Shown: positions 33,554-42,774 of the stretch, piece after piece
Position numbering within the stretch: position 1 is the first letter of the stretch
Layout of the letters: each line of letters starts with the position of its first letter
Source of the DNA: Kordia sp. SMS9
GTDB taxonomy: Bacteria; Bacteroidota; Bacteroidia; Flavobacteriales; Flavobacteriaceae
Assembly (NCBI RefSeq): GCF_003352465.1
Contig: NZ_CP031153.1
Location: forward strand, 2,222,465-2,286,464
Reading direction: 5' to 3'
DNA: 64,000 nt
Notes under the pieces: model-generated
Seen by the model: only the letters and a program-made list of their open reading frames with translations
Databases searched by the model: none
What the model was told of the DNA's origin: nothing
Program-made: the position numbers and the translations under genes

Positions 33554-35557
33554 ATGCCAGTAACCGAAAAAAACATATTAAACCGTTTATATTTTATCGC
33601 AGGAGGTATGTTTCTCTTCGCGATTGCGGTGGTGGTAAAGTTGGTCAATGTGCAATTTGTAGAAGGTGACAAGTACAAAACTCTTGCGGAAGAACACACG
33701 CTGCGCAAAGCGATCATTGAACCAAGTCGCGGCAATGTTTATGCAGATGACGGAAGCTTACTCGCAACGTCTGTATCTAAATACGATATTTATTTTGACA
33801 CAAAAACCGTCAACAAAACGGTATTTACCGACAATGTAAAAGCATTGGCAGATTCATTGGCAAAATTAGTAGGCAACTCATCTGCACATCACGAAAGCAG
33901 ATTAACCAAAGCGCGTGCCAACAAAGCACAATTCTACTCCATCGCTAAAAATTTAAGCTATGCAGAATACATTCGCATCCGACAATTTCCAATCTTCAAA
34001 CGTGGCGCAAATAGAGGGGGATTTATTGATAAAGTAAAAACTGTACGCGAATATCCCATCGGAAAAATTGCACGTCGTACAGTTGGTCACGAACGCAAAG
34101 ACAAAAATGGAAACTATACAAAAGTAGGTTTAGAAGGTGCTTTTGGGAAATACTTGCGTGGAAAAGAAGGAAGTCGCTTGGAACAAAAAATTGCCAAAGG
34201 ACAATGGAAACCACTTTCTAACGGGAACGAACTAGAGCCGCAAGATGGTTTTGATATCATCTCTACCGTAAACGTAAACATTCAAGACATTGCGCATCAT
34301 GCCCTGTTGGAACAATTGGAAAAATACAAAGCCGATCACGGTTGTGTGGTGGTGATGGAAGTGGCAACAGGAGAAATAAAAGCCATTTCAAACTTAGGAA
34401 GAAACAGCAAAGGAAACTATACGGAACGACTTAATTATGCGGTTGGAGAAGCACACGAACCAGGTTCTACATTCAAATTGATGGCAATCGTAGCAGCGTT
34501 GGAAGACAAAGTCATTGATAGTGATTATTTGGTGGATACCGAAAATGGACGCATCATATTTTACGGCGAAACTGTAGAAGATTCCAACCGACGCGGATAT
34601 GGAACTATCACAGCTTCCAAAGCATTTGAAGTGTCTTCGAATGTCGGAGTTGTAAAAATCATTGATAATTTTTACGGAAAAAACCCAAAGAAATTTGTGG
34701 ACAGATTGTACAATATGAATCTTCACGAACCATTGGGACTGCCAATTACAGGAGAAGGCAAGCCGAAAATTCCGCATCCGAACGATAAAGATTGGAGTGG
34801 AATTTCTTTACAGTGGATGGCGTACGGATATGGAGTATTACTTACACCATTACAAACGCTCACATTCTACAACGCCATTGCAAATGATGGAGAAATGGTG
34901 CGACCGCGATTTGTAAAAGCAGTTCGTGAAAACTGGTATACGAGTGAAAAAATGTTTGATAAAGAAGTTATCAATCCATCTATATGTTCTAAAGAAACTG
35001 TTGAAAAAGTTACAAAGATGATGCAAAACGTGGTAGAAAAAGAACACGGAACAGGAAACGGATTGTATTCACCAAACTTTTCTATGGCAGGAAAAACAGG
35101 AACCTGTCAAAAAAACTATGCGGTTAAAGAAGAGCGAGAATACATTTCAACCTTCTCAGGATTCTTCCCTGTGGAAAATCCAAAATATTCATGCATAGTA
35201 GTCATTCATGAGCCAGATCAAAAAATTGGCTACTACGGCGCAGATGTGTCTGGACCTGTATTCAAAAAAATAGCACATAAAATATATAGAGATACGCCGA
35301 TATTTGATGAAGTAGAAAACATTGCACAAGTAGATAAAATCGTTGAAGAACATTACAAAGCGTATCAAGAAAAAGCAATAAAATACAAAACCATCGTGCC
35401 AAACGTAGTAGGAATGCCAGCAATGGACGCCATTCCGCTATTGGAAAACTTAGGACTGCGTGTAGAAATTAATGGAAACGGAAAAGTGACCAAACAATCG
35501 CTAGAAGCAGGTAAAAAAATAGGAACAGAAAAACGAATTGTACTAGAACTATCGTGA
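33554..35557 (+). CDS. ftsI: Division transpeptidase (PBP3/FtsI type) with PASTA domain
   Basis: 667 aa. Membrane anchor (about 12-32), PBP dimerisation domain (about 52-210, EPSRGNVYADDGSLLATS) and transpeptidase domain (about 250-580). The active Ser305 is in HEPGSTFKLM (SxxK), the SxN motif is SSNVG and the KTG motif is MAGKTGTC. The C-terminal PASTA domain (about 607-667, VPNVVGMPAMDAIPLLENL) probably senses muropeptides. It crosslinks septal peptidoglycan with FtsW. It overlaps the murE start (GTGA). Confidence 0.95.
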   Translation: MPVTEKNILNRLYFIAGGMFLFAIAVVVKLVNVQFVEGDKYKTLAEEHTLRKAIIEPSRGNVYADDGSLLATSVSKYDIYFDTKTVNKTVFTDNVKALADSLAKLVGNSSAHHESRLTKARANKAQFYSIAKNLSYAEYIRIRQFPIFKRGANRGGFIDKVKTVREYPIGKIARRTVGHERKDKNGNYTKVGLEGAFGKYLRGKEGSRLEQKIAKGQWKPLSNGNELEPQDGFDIISTVNVNIQDIAHHALLEQLEKYKADHGCVVVMEVATGEIKAISNLGRNSKGNYTERLNYAVGEAHEPGSTFKLMAIVAALEDKVIDSDYLVDTENGRIIFYGETVEDSNRRGYGTITASKAFEVSSNVGVVKIIDNFYGKNPKKFVDRLYNMNLHEPLGLPITGEGKPKIPHPNDKDWSGISLQWMAYGYGVLLTPLQTLTFYNAIANDGEMVRPRFVKAVRENWYTSEKMFDKEVINPSICSKETVEKVTKMMQNVVEKEHGTGNGLYSPNFSMAGKTGTCQKNYAVKEEREYISTFSGFFPVENPKYSCIVVIHEPDQKIGYYGADVSGPVFKKIAHKIYRDTPIFDEVENIAQVDKIVEEHYKAYQEKAIKYKTIVPNVVGMPAMDAIPLLENLGLRVEINGNGKVTKQSLEAGKKIGTEKRIVLELS

Positions 35558-37017
35558 AAATACTAAAAGACATATTATATAAAGTACATATCGAAGCAGT
35601 GACTGGCGATACAAATATTGCTGTGCGCGAACTGGTTTTTGATTCACGAAAAGTACAATTGAACGATGTGTTTATCGCCATCAAAGGATATGAATTTGAT
35701 GGACATAGTTATATAGATTCCGCAATTAAATCTGGAGCAATCGCGATTATTTGCGACATGATTCCAGAAAAAATTGTTAATGGAGTTACCTATATCCAAG
35801 TAGACAACGGAAGCAGCGCGTTGGCAATTATGGCAGCTAACTTTTACGGAAATCCTTCTGGGAATTTAAAATTGATCGGTGTTACAGGAACCAACGGAAA
35901 AACGACAGTTGCCACCTTATTATATCAACTCTTTAAAAAAGCAGGCTATAAAGTCGGATTGTTATCCACAGTACGAATTATGGTAAACGATACCGAATAC
36001 AAAGCGACACATACAACCCCAGATTCGTTAACGATCAACAGGTATTTGGAAAAGATGAATCATGAAGGTGTGGAATACTGTTTTATGGAAGTTTCTTCAC
36101 ACGGAATTCACCAAAAAAGAACGGCTGGATTGGAATTTCAAGGTGGAATCTTTACGAATCTATCACATGATCATTTAGACTATCACGATACGTTTGCAGC
36201 ATACAGAGATGTCAAAAAGAAATTCTTTGACGAATTGCCGAAAGATGCATTCTGTTTGGTGAATATTGATGATAAAAATGGCTTAGTAATGATGCAAAAC
36301 ACACAAGCCAAAAAATACACCTACGCACTCAAAACCTATGCTGATTATCGTTCGCAAGTATTGGAAAACAGCTTGGCAGGATTACTGCTAAAAATAAACG
36401 ACAACGAAGTTTGGACGAAGCTTATAGGAAGTTTCAACGCGTATAACTTATTGTCTATTTACGCTACGGCGGAATTATTAGGCTTGGAAGAAATGGAAAT
36501 CTTACGATTGATCAGTGAACTGGAAAACGTAAGTGGACGCTTTGAATATTTCATCACCAAAAATAAAATTACAGTCATAGTAGATTATGCGCATACGCCA
36601 GATGCATTAAAAAATGTATTGGAAACGGTGAACGACATCCGTACAGGAAACGAGCAACTGATTACGGTTGTGGGTTGTGGCGGCGATCGTGATGTGACGA
36701 AGCGACCGAAAATGGGACACATCGCGTCAAGCCTAAGCACCAAAGCAATCTTTACGTCCGACAATCCGCGAAGTGAAGATCCGATCAGCATCATTGAAGC
36801 CATTGAAAAAGGTGTAGAACCGCAAAACTATAAAAAAACACTTTCGATTACCAATCGGAAGCAAGCCATAAAAACAGCGTGTCAAATGGCAAGTGAAAAC
36901 GATATCATTCTCATTGCAGGGAAAGGACATGAAACCTATCAAGAAGTCAAGGGAAAACGAACCGATTTCGACGATTACAAAATAGCCAAAGAAATACTAG
37001 ACGATTTAAGTCAATAA
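35554..37017 (+). CDS. murE: UDP-MurNAc-tripeptide synthetase MurE
   Basis: 487 aa from GTG 35554. Adds the third stem-peptide residue in cytosolic peptidoglycan precursor synthesis. N-terminal UDP-binding domain (about 20-105), P-loop ATP domain ([14 protein letters not shown], about 108-122) and C-terminal ligase domain. The specificity motif DNPR ([10 protein letters not shown], about 406-415) indicates meso-diaminopimelate rather than lysine as substrate. Carbamoyl-lysine region is near [18 protein letters not shown]. Translationally coupled to ftsI. Confidence 0.95.
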   Translation: MKILKDILYKVHIEAVTGDTNIAVRELVFDSRKVQLNDVFIAIKGYEFDGHSYIDSAIKSGAIAIICDMIPEKIVNGVTYIQVDNGSSALAIMAANFYGNPSGNLKLIGVTGTNGKTTVATLLYQLFKKAGYKVGLLSTVRIMVNDTEYKATHTTPDSLTINRYLEKMNHEGVEYCFMEVSSHGIHQKRTAGLEFQGGIFTNLSHDHLDYHDTFAAYRDVKKKFFDELPKDAFCLVNIDDKNGLVMMQNTQAKKYTYALKTYADYRSQVLENSLAGLLLKINDNEVWTKLIGSFNAYNLLSIYATAELLGLEEMEILRLISELENVSGRFEYFITKNKITVIVDYAHTPDALKNVLETVNDIRTGNEQLITVVGCGGDRDVTKRPKMGHIASSLSTKAIFTSDNPRSEDPISIIEAIEKGVEPQNYKKTLSITNRKQAIKTACQMASENDIILIAGKGHETYQEVKGKRTDFDDYKIAKEILDDLSQ

Positions 37018-37060
37018 ACAATCAGTTTTAAAAAAAAAGCAACAACACCTAAAAAAGCAC

Positions 37061-38296
37061 ATGTTATACTACTTATTTGAATATCTCGAAAAGCAATACC
37101 AGTTTCCTGGAGCTTCTCTGTTTGGCTATCTGAGTTTCAGAGCGGCAATGGCAGTGATTTTTTCGTTGTTAATTTCTATGATTTTTGGAAAAAGAATTAT
37201 CAATTATTTGCGCTCGAAACAAATTGGTGAAACGGTGCGCGATTTAGGATTGGCAGGGCAAAAAGAAAAAGCAGGAACGCCAACCATGGGAGGAGTCATC
37301 ATCATTTTGGCAACCTTGGTTCCGGTATTACTTTTTGCAAAACTAGAAAACATTTACATCATCTTGCTTATAGTAACGACCATTTGGATGGGAATTATTG
37401 GTTTTATAGATGATTACATTAAGAAATTTAAAAACGATAAAAAAGGACTCAAAGGAAAGTTCAAAGTATTAGGACAAGTAGGATTGGGAATTATAGTAGG
37501 TGCAACGTTGTTCTTTCATCAAGATGTAACCATTAGAGAAGAATTGCCTGTGGTGAAGCAGCAACAAATATTGCAAAGTAATACAGCGCCTGCGGAAAAA
37601 TTTGGAGAAGAAAAACGTTCAACGAAAACCACGATTCCTTTTGTAAAAGACAATGAGTTCGATTATGCAGATTTAATTACATGGATTAATCCTAATCTAG
37701 AAAAATATGCCTGGGTGATTTTTATTCTTATTACGATAGTTATTGTAACAGGCGTTTCAAATGGAGCAAACCTAACCGACGGAATTGATGGACTCGCTGC
37801 AGGAACTTCGGTCATCATTGTACTTACTCTGGGAATATTTGCATGGATTTCGGGGAACCTAATCTTCTCGGAATACTTGAATGTCATGTACATTCCAAGA
37901 GCGGGAGAAATCACGATATACATTGCTGCATTTGTCGGAGCATTAATTGGATTTCTTTGGTATAACACCTATCCAGCGCAAGTATTTATGGGCGATACAG
38001 GAAGCCTAACCATTGGAGGAATCATTGCGGTTATTGCAATTGCAATTCGTAAAGAATGGTTAATTCCAATCCTTTGTGGGGTTTTTGTAGCGGAAAACTT
38101 ATCGGTGATCATGCAAGTAAGTTACTTTAAATACACACGAAAGAAATTTGGAGAAGGAAGACGGATATTCAAAATGTCACCATTACATCATCACTATCAA
38201 AAGCTAGGATATCACGAAAGTAAAATTGTCACCAGATTTTGGATTATCGGAATCTTACTTGCAATTCTTACAATAGTAACATTAAAGCTGAGATAA
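37061..38296 (+). CDS. mraY: Phospho-MurNAc-pentapeptide transferase MraY
   Basis: 411 aa; makes lipid I at the inner membrane face. About ten membrane helices. Motifs [50 protein letters not shown] and the HHH site MSPLHHHYQ carry the catalytic Asp residues. It is about 50 residues longer than the usual 360. The extra lies at about 155-215 (polar segment with [18 protein letters not shown]), between helices, as in other Bacteroidota MraYs. 43 bases after murE. Confidence 0.95.
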   Translation: MLYYLFEYLEKQYQFPGASLFGYLSFRAAMAVIFSLLISMIFGKRIINYLRSKQIGETVRDLGLAGQKEKAGTPTMGGVIIILATLVPVLLFAKLENIYIILLIVTTIWMGIIGFIDDYIKKFKNDKKGLKGKFKVLGQVGLGIIVGATLFFHQDVTIREELPVVKQQQILQSNTAPAEKFGEEKRSTKTTIPFVKDNEFDYADLITWINPNLEKYAWVIFILITIVIVTGVSNGANLTDGIDGLAAGTSVIIVLTLGIFAWISGNLIFSEYLNVMYIPRAGEITIYIAAFVGALIGFLWYNTYPAQVFMGDTGSLTIGGIIAVIAIAIRKEWLIPILCGVFVAENLSVIMQVSYFKYTRKKFGEGRRIFKMSPLHHHYQKLGYHESKIVTRFWIIGILLAILTIVTLKLR

Positions 38297-38462
38297 AGTT
38301 AGTAGTGAGATGTTAGTAGTGAGTATTGAGATAGTTCAAAGACAACTCAACAAAAAATCAAAAGCCAAAGGCAAACAGCCAACAGCTAAAAATAAGTTAA
38401 AAGTTATGAGTGAGAAAACCAGCAACCAACAACTAGTAACTAGCAACTAAAAAAGTAAAGTA
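38297..38462. other. Spacer with low-complexity phrases
   Basis: Plus-strand GTTAGTAGTGAGATGTTAGT and TGAGTATTGAGAT words (near reverse complement of the phrases at 21548 and 25625), then CAACAACTAGTAACTAGCAA. No gene, and no clear terminator, so the operon may read through. Confidence 0.45.
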
Positions 38463-39806
38463 GTGCAACAAAAACAACGATTGGTCATATTGGGCGCAGG
38501 AGAAAGCGGCGTAGGAACTGCCATCTTGGGAAAACAGCAAGGATATGAAGTATTTGTTTCGGACAAATCAGCCATCAAAGCGCATTACAAAAACGTTCTG
38601 AATCAGTTTGAAATAGATTGGGAAGAAAAGCAACATACAGAAGCAAAAATTTTCAATGCCAATATCGTGATGAAAAGTCCAGGCATTCCAGATGCGATTC
38701 CGTTGGTGAAATCGCTTCGTGAACGAGGAATTTCAGTGATTTCGGAAATCGAATTTGCAGTACAGTTCACAAATGCAACCATGATAGGAATCACAGGAAG
38801 CAACGGAAAAACCACCACAACGATGTTAACGCATCATGTGTTAAAAGAAGGCGGATTGAATGTAGGAGTGGCAGGAAATATGGGCGCAAGTTTTGCCAAG
38901 CAAGTGGCGGAAGAAAACTATGATCAATATGTGTTGGAATTAAGCAGCTTTCAACTCGATGGAATTGTAGATTTTAAACCACACATTGCCATCATCACAA
39001 GCATTACGCCCGATCATTTAGATCGATATGACTATAAGTTTGAAAACTACATCGCTTCCAAATTTAGAATAGCGATGAACCAAACAAAAGAAGATTATCT
39101 CATCTATGACGCCGACAATGAAGTCATCGTCAATGGATTGAAAACGCACAAAGTAAAATCGACTTTAATACCATTTTCACTCAAAAACAAACAAGAAAAT
39201 GGTGCATATATACAAGACAAAAACATAATACTAACAATACAAAATAAGACAATTACTATGCCGACGGACTCGCTAGCACTAGAAGGACAACACAACGTAA
39301 AAAACGCAATGGCAGCATCTGCAGTAGCACAACTATTAAACATTCGGAAGCAAACCATACGTGAAAGTATGTCAGGATTTCAAGGTGTCGAACATCGTTT
39401 GGAAAAAGTATTGAAAATCCAAAATGTACAATACATCAACGATTCCAAAGCTACGAATATCAACGCTACGTATTACGCTTTAGAAAGTATGACAACGCAA
39501 ACCGTTTGGATTGTGGGAGGTGTTGACAAAGGAAACGATTACTCAGATTTACTGCCGTTGGTGCACGAAAAAGTAAAAGCGATCATTTGCTTAGGAGTAG
39601 ACAACTCTAAAATCATAGAATCGTTTGGTGGCGTTACCGATTTAATGGTAGAAACGACTTCCATGAGTGAAGCGGTGAAAATAGCACACAAAATTGCTGA
39701 AAAAGGAAACAATGTATTGTTATCGCCAGCCTGTGCAAGTTTTGATTTATTTGAAAACTATGAAGAACGTGGAAAACAATTCAAAGCTGCGGTAAGAAAT
39801 CTGTAA
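38463..39806 (+). CDS. murD: UDP-MurNAc-L-alanine--D-glutamate ligase
   Basis: 447 aa from GTG 38463. Adds D-Glu to UDP-MurNAc-L-Ala in the cytosol. N-terminal Rossmann domain (VILGAGESGVGTAIL), P-loop ITGSNGKTTTTM (about 108-119), ELSSFQLDG, and the conserved HRLEKV/NDSKATN segments typical of MurD. Domain order and length are normal. The upstream spacer is unusually long for this operon, and the 9-copy heptamer repeat follows. Confidence 0.95.
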   Translation: MQQKQRLVILGAGESGVGTAILGKQQGYEVFVSDKSAIKAHYKNVLNQFEIDWEEKQHTEAKIFNANIVMKSPGIPDAIPLVKSLRERGISVISEIEFAVQFTNATMIGITGSNGKTTTTMLTHHVLKEGGLNVGVAGNMGASFAKQVAEENYDQYVLELSSFQLDGIVDFKPHIAIITSITPDHLDRYDYKFENYIASKFRIAMNQTKEDYLIYDADNEVIVNGLKTHKVKSTLIPFSLKNKQENGAYIQDKNIILTIQNKTITMPTDSLALEGQHNVKNAMAASAVAQLLNIRKQTIRESMSGFQGVEHRLEKVLKIQNVQYINDSKATNINATYYALESMTTQTVWIVGGVDKGNDYSDLLPLVHEKVKAIICLGVDNSKIIESFGGVTDLMVETTSMSEAVKIAHKIAEKGNNVLLSPACASFDLFENYEERGKQFKAAVRNL

Positions 39807-39891
39807 CTACGATAGTAAATGACGAATAACGAATAACGAAGTTAGAATAGTTAATAGTAAATTTTGAATTTTAAATTGAAAAAATACGTTT

Positions 39892-39959
39892 AACAAACAA
39901 CAAACAACAAACAACAAACAACAAACAACAAACAACAAACAACAAACAACAAACAACAA
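39892..39959. repeat. Heptamer microsatellite (AACAAAC)n before ftsW
   Basis: Nine perfect head-to-tail copies of AACAAAC (39892-39954) plus AACAA, ending 3 bases before the ftsW ATG at 39963. Slippage would change the leader length, not the reading frame. The apparent Cys/Leu/Phe/Val ORF on the opposite strand is an artefact of this repeat. Confidence 0.95.
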
Positions 39960-39962
39960 TTA

Positions 39963-41171
39963 ATGAACACCATCTTTAAAAACATAAAAGGAGATAGAGC
40001 GCTTTGGGCAGTAGTTGCCTTACTAGCGCTATTCTCGTTTTTACCTGTATACAGCGCCAGCAGTAATTTGGCGTACTTATACGGAGATGGAAATACCCTA
40101 AAATTCTTAGTAAAACACGCTTCGCATTTATTCTTAGGATTTGCTATCATATACGGTGTGCATCGAATGCCGTATCACTATTTCAAAGGTTTGTCGCTCA
40201 TTATGTTGCCCATTGTATTGTTCTTTCTAATCTATACGTTAGCCCAAGGAAACACCATTGGTGGCGCCAATGCGAGTCGTTGGATGCGCATTCCGTTTGT
40301 GGGACTCAAATTTCAAACGTCCACCTTGGCAAGTGTAATATTGATGATGTATGTGGCACGATATCTGTCGAAAATTGAAAACAAAGTCGTTACGTTCAAA
40401 GAAACCATTTTACCTCTTTGGGTGCCTGTGTTTCTAGTCGTCGGATTGATATTACCAGCAAACTTTTCCACGACTGCGATCATCTTTTCCATGGTATTAA
40501 TGTTGTGTTTTTTGGGCGGTTATCCGTGGAAATATCTCTTACTCGTAGTAGGATCTGGAATTGTGGGATTGGCTTTGTTTATTACGATTGGAAGAGCGAT
40601 TCCAGGACCGATTCAAGTAAAAATACAAACCTGGGAAAATCGTGTGTCCAACTATTGGAATCCAGATGAAGAAGAAAAAAAGAAAAACAAAGGAAACTAT
40701 CAAATCGAAAGAGCAAAAATCGCGATTGCTAGTGGCGGAATTGTAGGTGTAGGCGCAGGGAAAAGTGTAATGAAGAACCTATTGCCGCAAAGTTCATCGG
40801 ACTTTATTTACGCGATCATCGTAGAAGAATACGGTTTAGTGGGCGGTTTGTCGTTGCTATTTCTGTATTTACTATTGCTATTTCGGATTGTCATTGTGGC
40901 GCACAAGGCAGATACGATCTTTGGAAAATTACTCGCCATCGGTGTCGGATTGCCCATCGTGTTTCAAGCATTAATCAACATGGCAGTTGCGGTCGAATTA
41001 TTTCCAGTCACAGGACAAACCTTACCATTAATCAGTAGTGGAGGAACGTCTATATGGATGACCTGTTTAGCGATAGGAATTGTATTAAGTGTCAGTAAAA
41101 AACGAGAAGAAATTTTAGAACAAAAAGAAAAAGACGAAAATCCGTTGGCGGTGTTGAGTGAAGCACTTTGA
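39963..41171 (+). CDS. ftsW: Septal peptidoglycan glycosyltransferase FtsW
   Basis: 402 aa SEDS-family polytopic membrane protein (about ten helices) that polymerises lipid II at the septum with FtsI. Conserved segments are GGANASRWMRIPFVGLKFQ, EEYGLVGGLSLLFLY, and the C-terminal FPVTGQTLPLISSGGTS, which is the SEDS signature. The loop KIQTWENRVSNYWNPDEEEK with Asp/Glu is the large extracellular loop region. No damage seen. Confidence 0.95.
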   Translation: MNTIFKNIKGDRALWAVVALLALFSFLPVYSASSNLAYLYGDGNTLKFLVKHASHLFLGFAIIYGVHRMPYHYFKGLSLIMLPIVLFFLIYTLAQGNTIGGANASRWMRIPFVGLKFQTSTLASVILMMYVARYLSKIENKVVTFKETILPLWVPVFLVVGLILPANFSTTAIIFSMVLMLCFLGGYPWKYLLLVVGSGIVGLALFITIGRAIPGPIQVKIQTWENRVSNYWNPDEEEKKKNKGNYQIERAKIAIASGGIVGVGAGKSVMKNLLPQSSSDFIYAIIVEEYGLVGGLSLLFLYLLLLFRIVIVAHKADTIFGKLLAIGVGLPIVFQALINMAVAVELFPVTGQTLPLISSGGTSIWMTCLAIGIVLSVSKKREEILEQKEKDENPLAVLSEAL

Positions 41172-41183
41172 TTTTAGATTGTT

Positions 41184-41202
41184 GATTTACGATTTTTGAT
41201 TT
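41184..41202. repeat. Left 19-bp inverted-repeat arm of the IVP-like element
   Basis: GATTTACGATTTTTGATTT; exact reverse complement at 41648-41666. The two arms bracket the four-helix-bundle ORF and its tail, so the transcript of the whole segment could fold with the arms paired (with a G-U and an A-U pair beyond the outer end). Confidence 0.85.
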
Positions 41203-41207
41203 GAAAT

Positions 41208-41545
41208 ATGAAAGAGATTTTGAAAAATAGAACTAAAAGGTTTGCTTCAGATTGTTGGAAACTGTGTTCTAAATTTCCAATCTCAAGAGAGTATAATGCG
41301 TATTGTAATCAATTGATACGATGTTCATCATCAGTTGGAGCTAATTGTAGAGCTAAATCAAAAGCTGACTTTATATATAAATTAAAAATCGTAGAAGAAG
41401 AAGCAGACGAGAGCATGTATTTTTTGGAATTATTTTCTGAGATAACAGATAAAGAAAAAATGAAATAAATCGTTTGCACAAAGAAGCTAATGAAATTTTA
41501 TCAATCATAATTTCGTCAATAAAGACAATAAAAAGTCGCAAATAA
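41208..41545 (+). pseudogene. Four-helix-bundle (23S rRNA IVP-type) protein, frameshifted
   Basis: Frame from ATG 41208 runs 86 codons (KNRTKRFASDCWKLCSKFP, CSSSVGANCRAKSKADFIY, KIVEEEADESMYFLEL) to TAA 41466-41468. From about 41455 the shifted frame carries the missing last helix: EINRLHKEANEILSIIISSI ... KSRK, ending TAA 41543-41545. Restoring one A in the A-run at 41455-41460 gives a protein of about 112 aa, close to the family's usual length. The TIGR02436 type protein is the one encoded in some 23S rRNA intervening sequences. Here it lies between ftsW and murG, inside a 19-bp inverted repeat. Confidence 0.8.
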
Positions 41546-41647
41546 TAAATAATCATAAAGAATAGTTTTTATAAATAGCGCAAGAGTAAGTAGAAATAAA
41601 AAGACAAAATATAATTAGCGAAAAGACAGCAAAAAGTCACAAATCGT

Positions 41648-41666
41648 AAATCAAAAATCGTAAATC
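41648..41666. repeat. Right 19-bp inverted-repeat arm of the IVP-like element
   Basis: AAATCAAAAATCGTAAATC, perfect complement of 41184-41202, ending 5 bases before the murG ATG. A nearby duplicate word AAATCGTAAATC lies at about 41641. Confidence 0.85.
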
Positions 41667-41670
41667 GAAA

Positions 41671-42771
41671 ATGAACAAGCAATCCTACAAAATAATCCTA
41701 TCAGGTGGCGGAACAGGAGGACATATCTATCCTGCGATTGCGATTGCGAACGAATTAAAAAAACGCTATCCCGAATCCGAATTCCTATTTGTAGGAGCGA
41801 AAGACCGAATGGAAATGGAAAAAGTACCACAAGCGGGTTACAAGATTGAAGGTTTGTGGATTTCAGGATTGCAACGAAAATTGACATTAAAAAACATGAT
41901 GTTTCCGTTCAAACTCATCAGTAGTTTGTGGAAATCGCGAAAAATTGTCAAAAAATTCAAGCCAGATGTAGTTATTGGTACAGGCGGATTTGCAAGTGGA
42001 CCATTATTAAAAGTAGCTTCTGGGAAAAAAGTGCCTGCGTTAATTCAAGAACAGAATTCCTATGCAGGAAAAACAAACAAATGGTTAGCGAAGCAAGTAC
42101 AGAAAATTTGTGTGGCGTATGATGACATGGAACGTTTCTTCCCAAACGGAAAAATTATAAAAACAGGAAATCCTGTACGACAAGATTTATTAGAAATCAC
42201 TAGTAAAAGAGCAGAAGCAATAACGTTTTTTCAATTAAAAGAAAACACAAAAACTGTTTTGATTATTGGCGGAAGTTTGGGCGCACGGAGAATCAATCAA
42301 CTCATAGAAGCTGAGCTAGACTTCTTCAAAGCACAAAACGTACAACTAATTTGGCAATGCGGAAAGTTCTATTACGATCAGTATAAAAAATACGACGCAT
42401 TGGAACATGTGCAAGTGCATCAATTTGTCAATAAAATGGATTTGGCGTACGCTGCGGCAGATGTTGTCATTTCTAGAGCTGGCGCAAGTTCAGTATCAGA
42501 ATTATGCATCGTAGGAAAACCTGTGATTTTCATTCCGTCGCCAAATGTAGCTGAAGATCATCAAACTAAAAATGCATTGGCAATCACAGAAAAAGAAGCG
42601 GGAATTTTAATTCGTGAACGTGAACTAGACGAAAAGTTTGAAAAAGAATTTACAGCGTTGATTCAGTCAGAACAAAAACAAACTGAATTAGGTCAAAAAA
42701 TAAAGGAATTAGCATTACCAGACGCAACACAAAGAATTGTTGATGAAGTAGAAAAATTATTGAAAAATTAA
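41671..42771 (+). CDS. murG: UDP-GlcNAc--MurNAc-pentapeptide-PP-undecaprenol transferase
   Basis: 366 aa GT28 glycosyltransferase that converts lipid I to lipid II at the inner membrane face. N-terminal [18 protein letters not shown] (G-loop 1), [11 protein letters not shown] (G-loop 2), [14 protein letters not shown], and in the C-domain [12 protein letters not shown] and [19 protein letters not shown]. Size and motifs are normal. The start is directly after the inverted-repeat arm at 41648-41666. Confidence 0.96.
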   Translation: MNKQSYKIILSGGGTGGHIYPAIAIANELKKRYPESEFLFVGAKDRMEMEKVPQAGYKIEGLWISGLQRKLTLKNMMFPFKLISSLWKSRKIVKKFKPDVVIGTGGFASGPLLKVASGKKVPALIQEQNSYAGKTNKWLAKQVQKICVAYDDMERFFPNGKIIKTGNPVRQDLLEITSKRAEAITFFQLKENTKTVLIIGGSLGARRINQLIEAELDFFKAQNVQLIWQCGKFYYDQYKKYDALEHVQVHQFVNKMDLAYAAADVVISRAGASSVSELCIVGKPVIFIPSPNVAEDHQTKNALAITEKEAGILIRERELDEKFEKEFTALIQSEQKQTELGQKIKELALPDATQRIVDEVEKLLKN

Positions 42772-42774
42772 AGC

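Noticed and set aside
39890..40150. Minus-strand ORF ending in repeated CCLLFVV residues
   Set aside because: Produced by the heptamer repeat and the antisense of ftsW.
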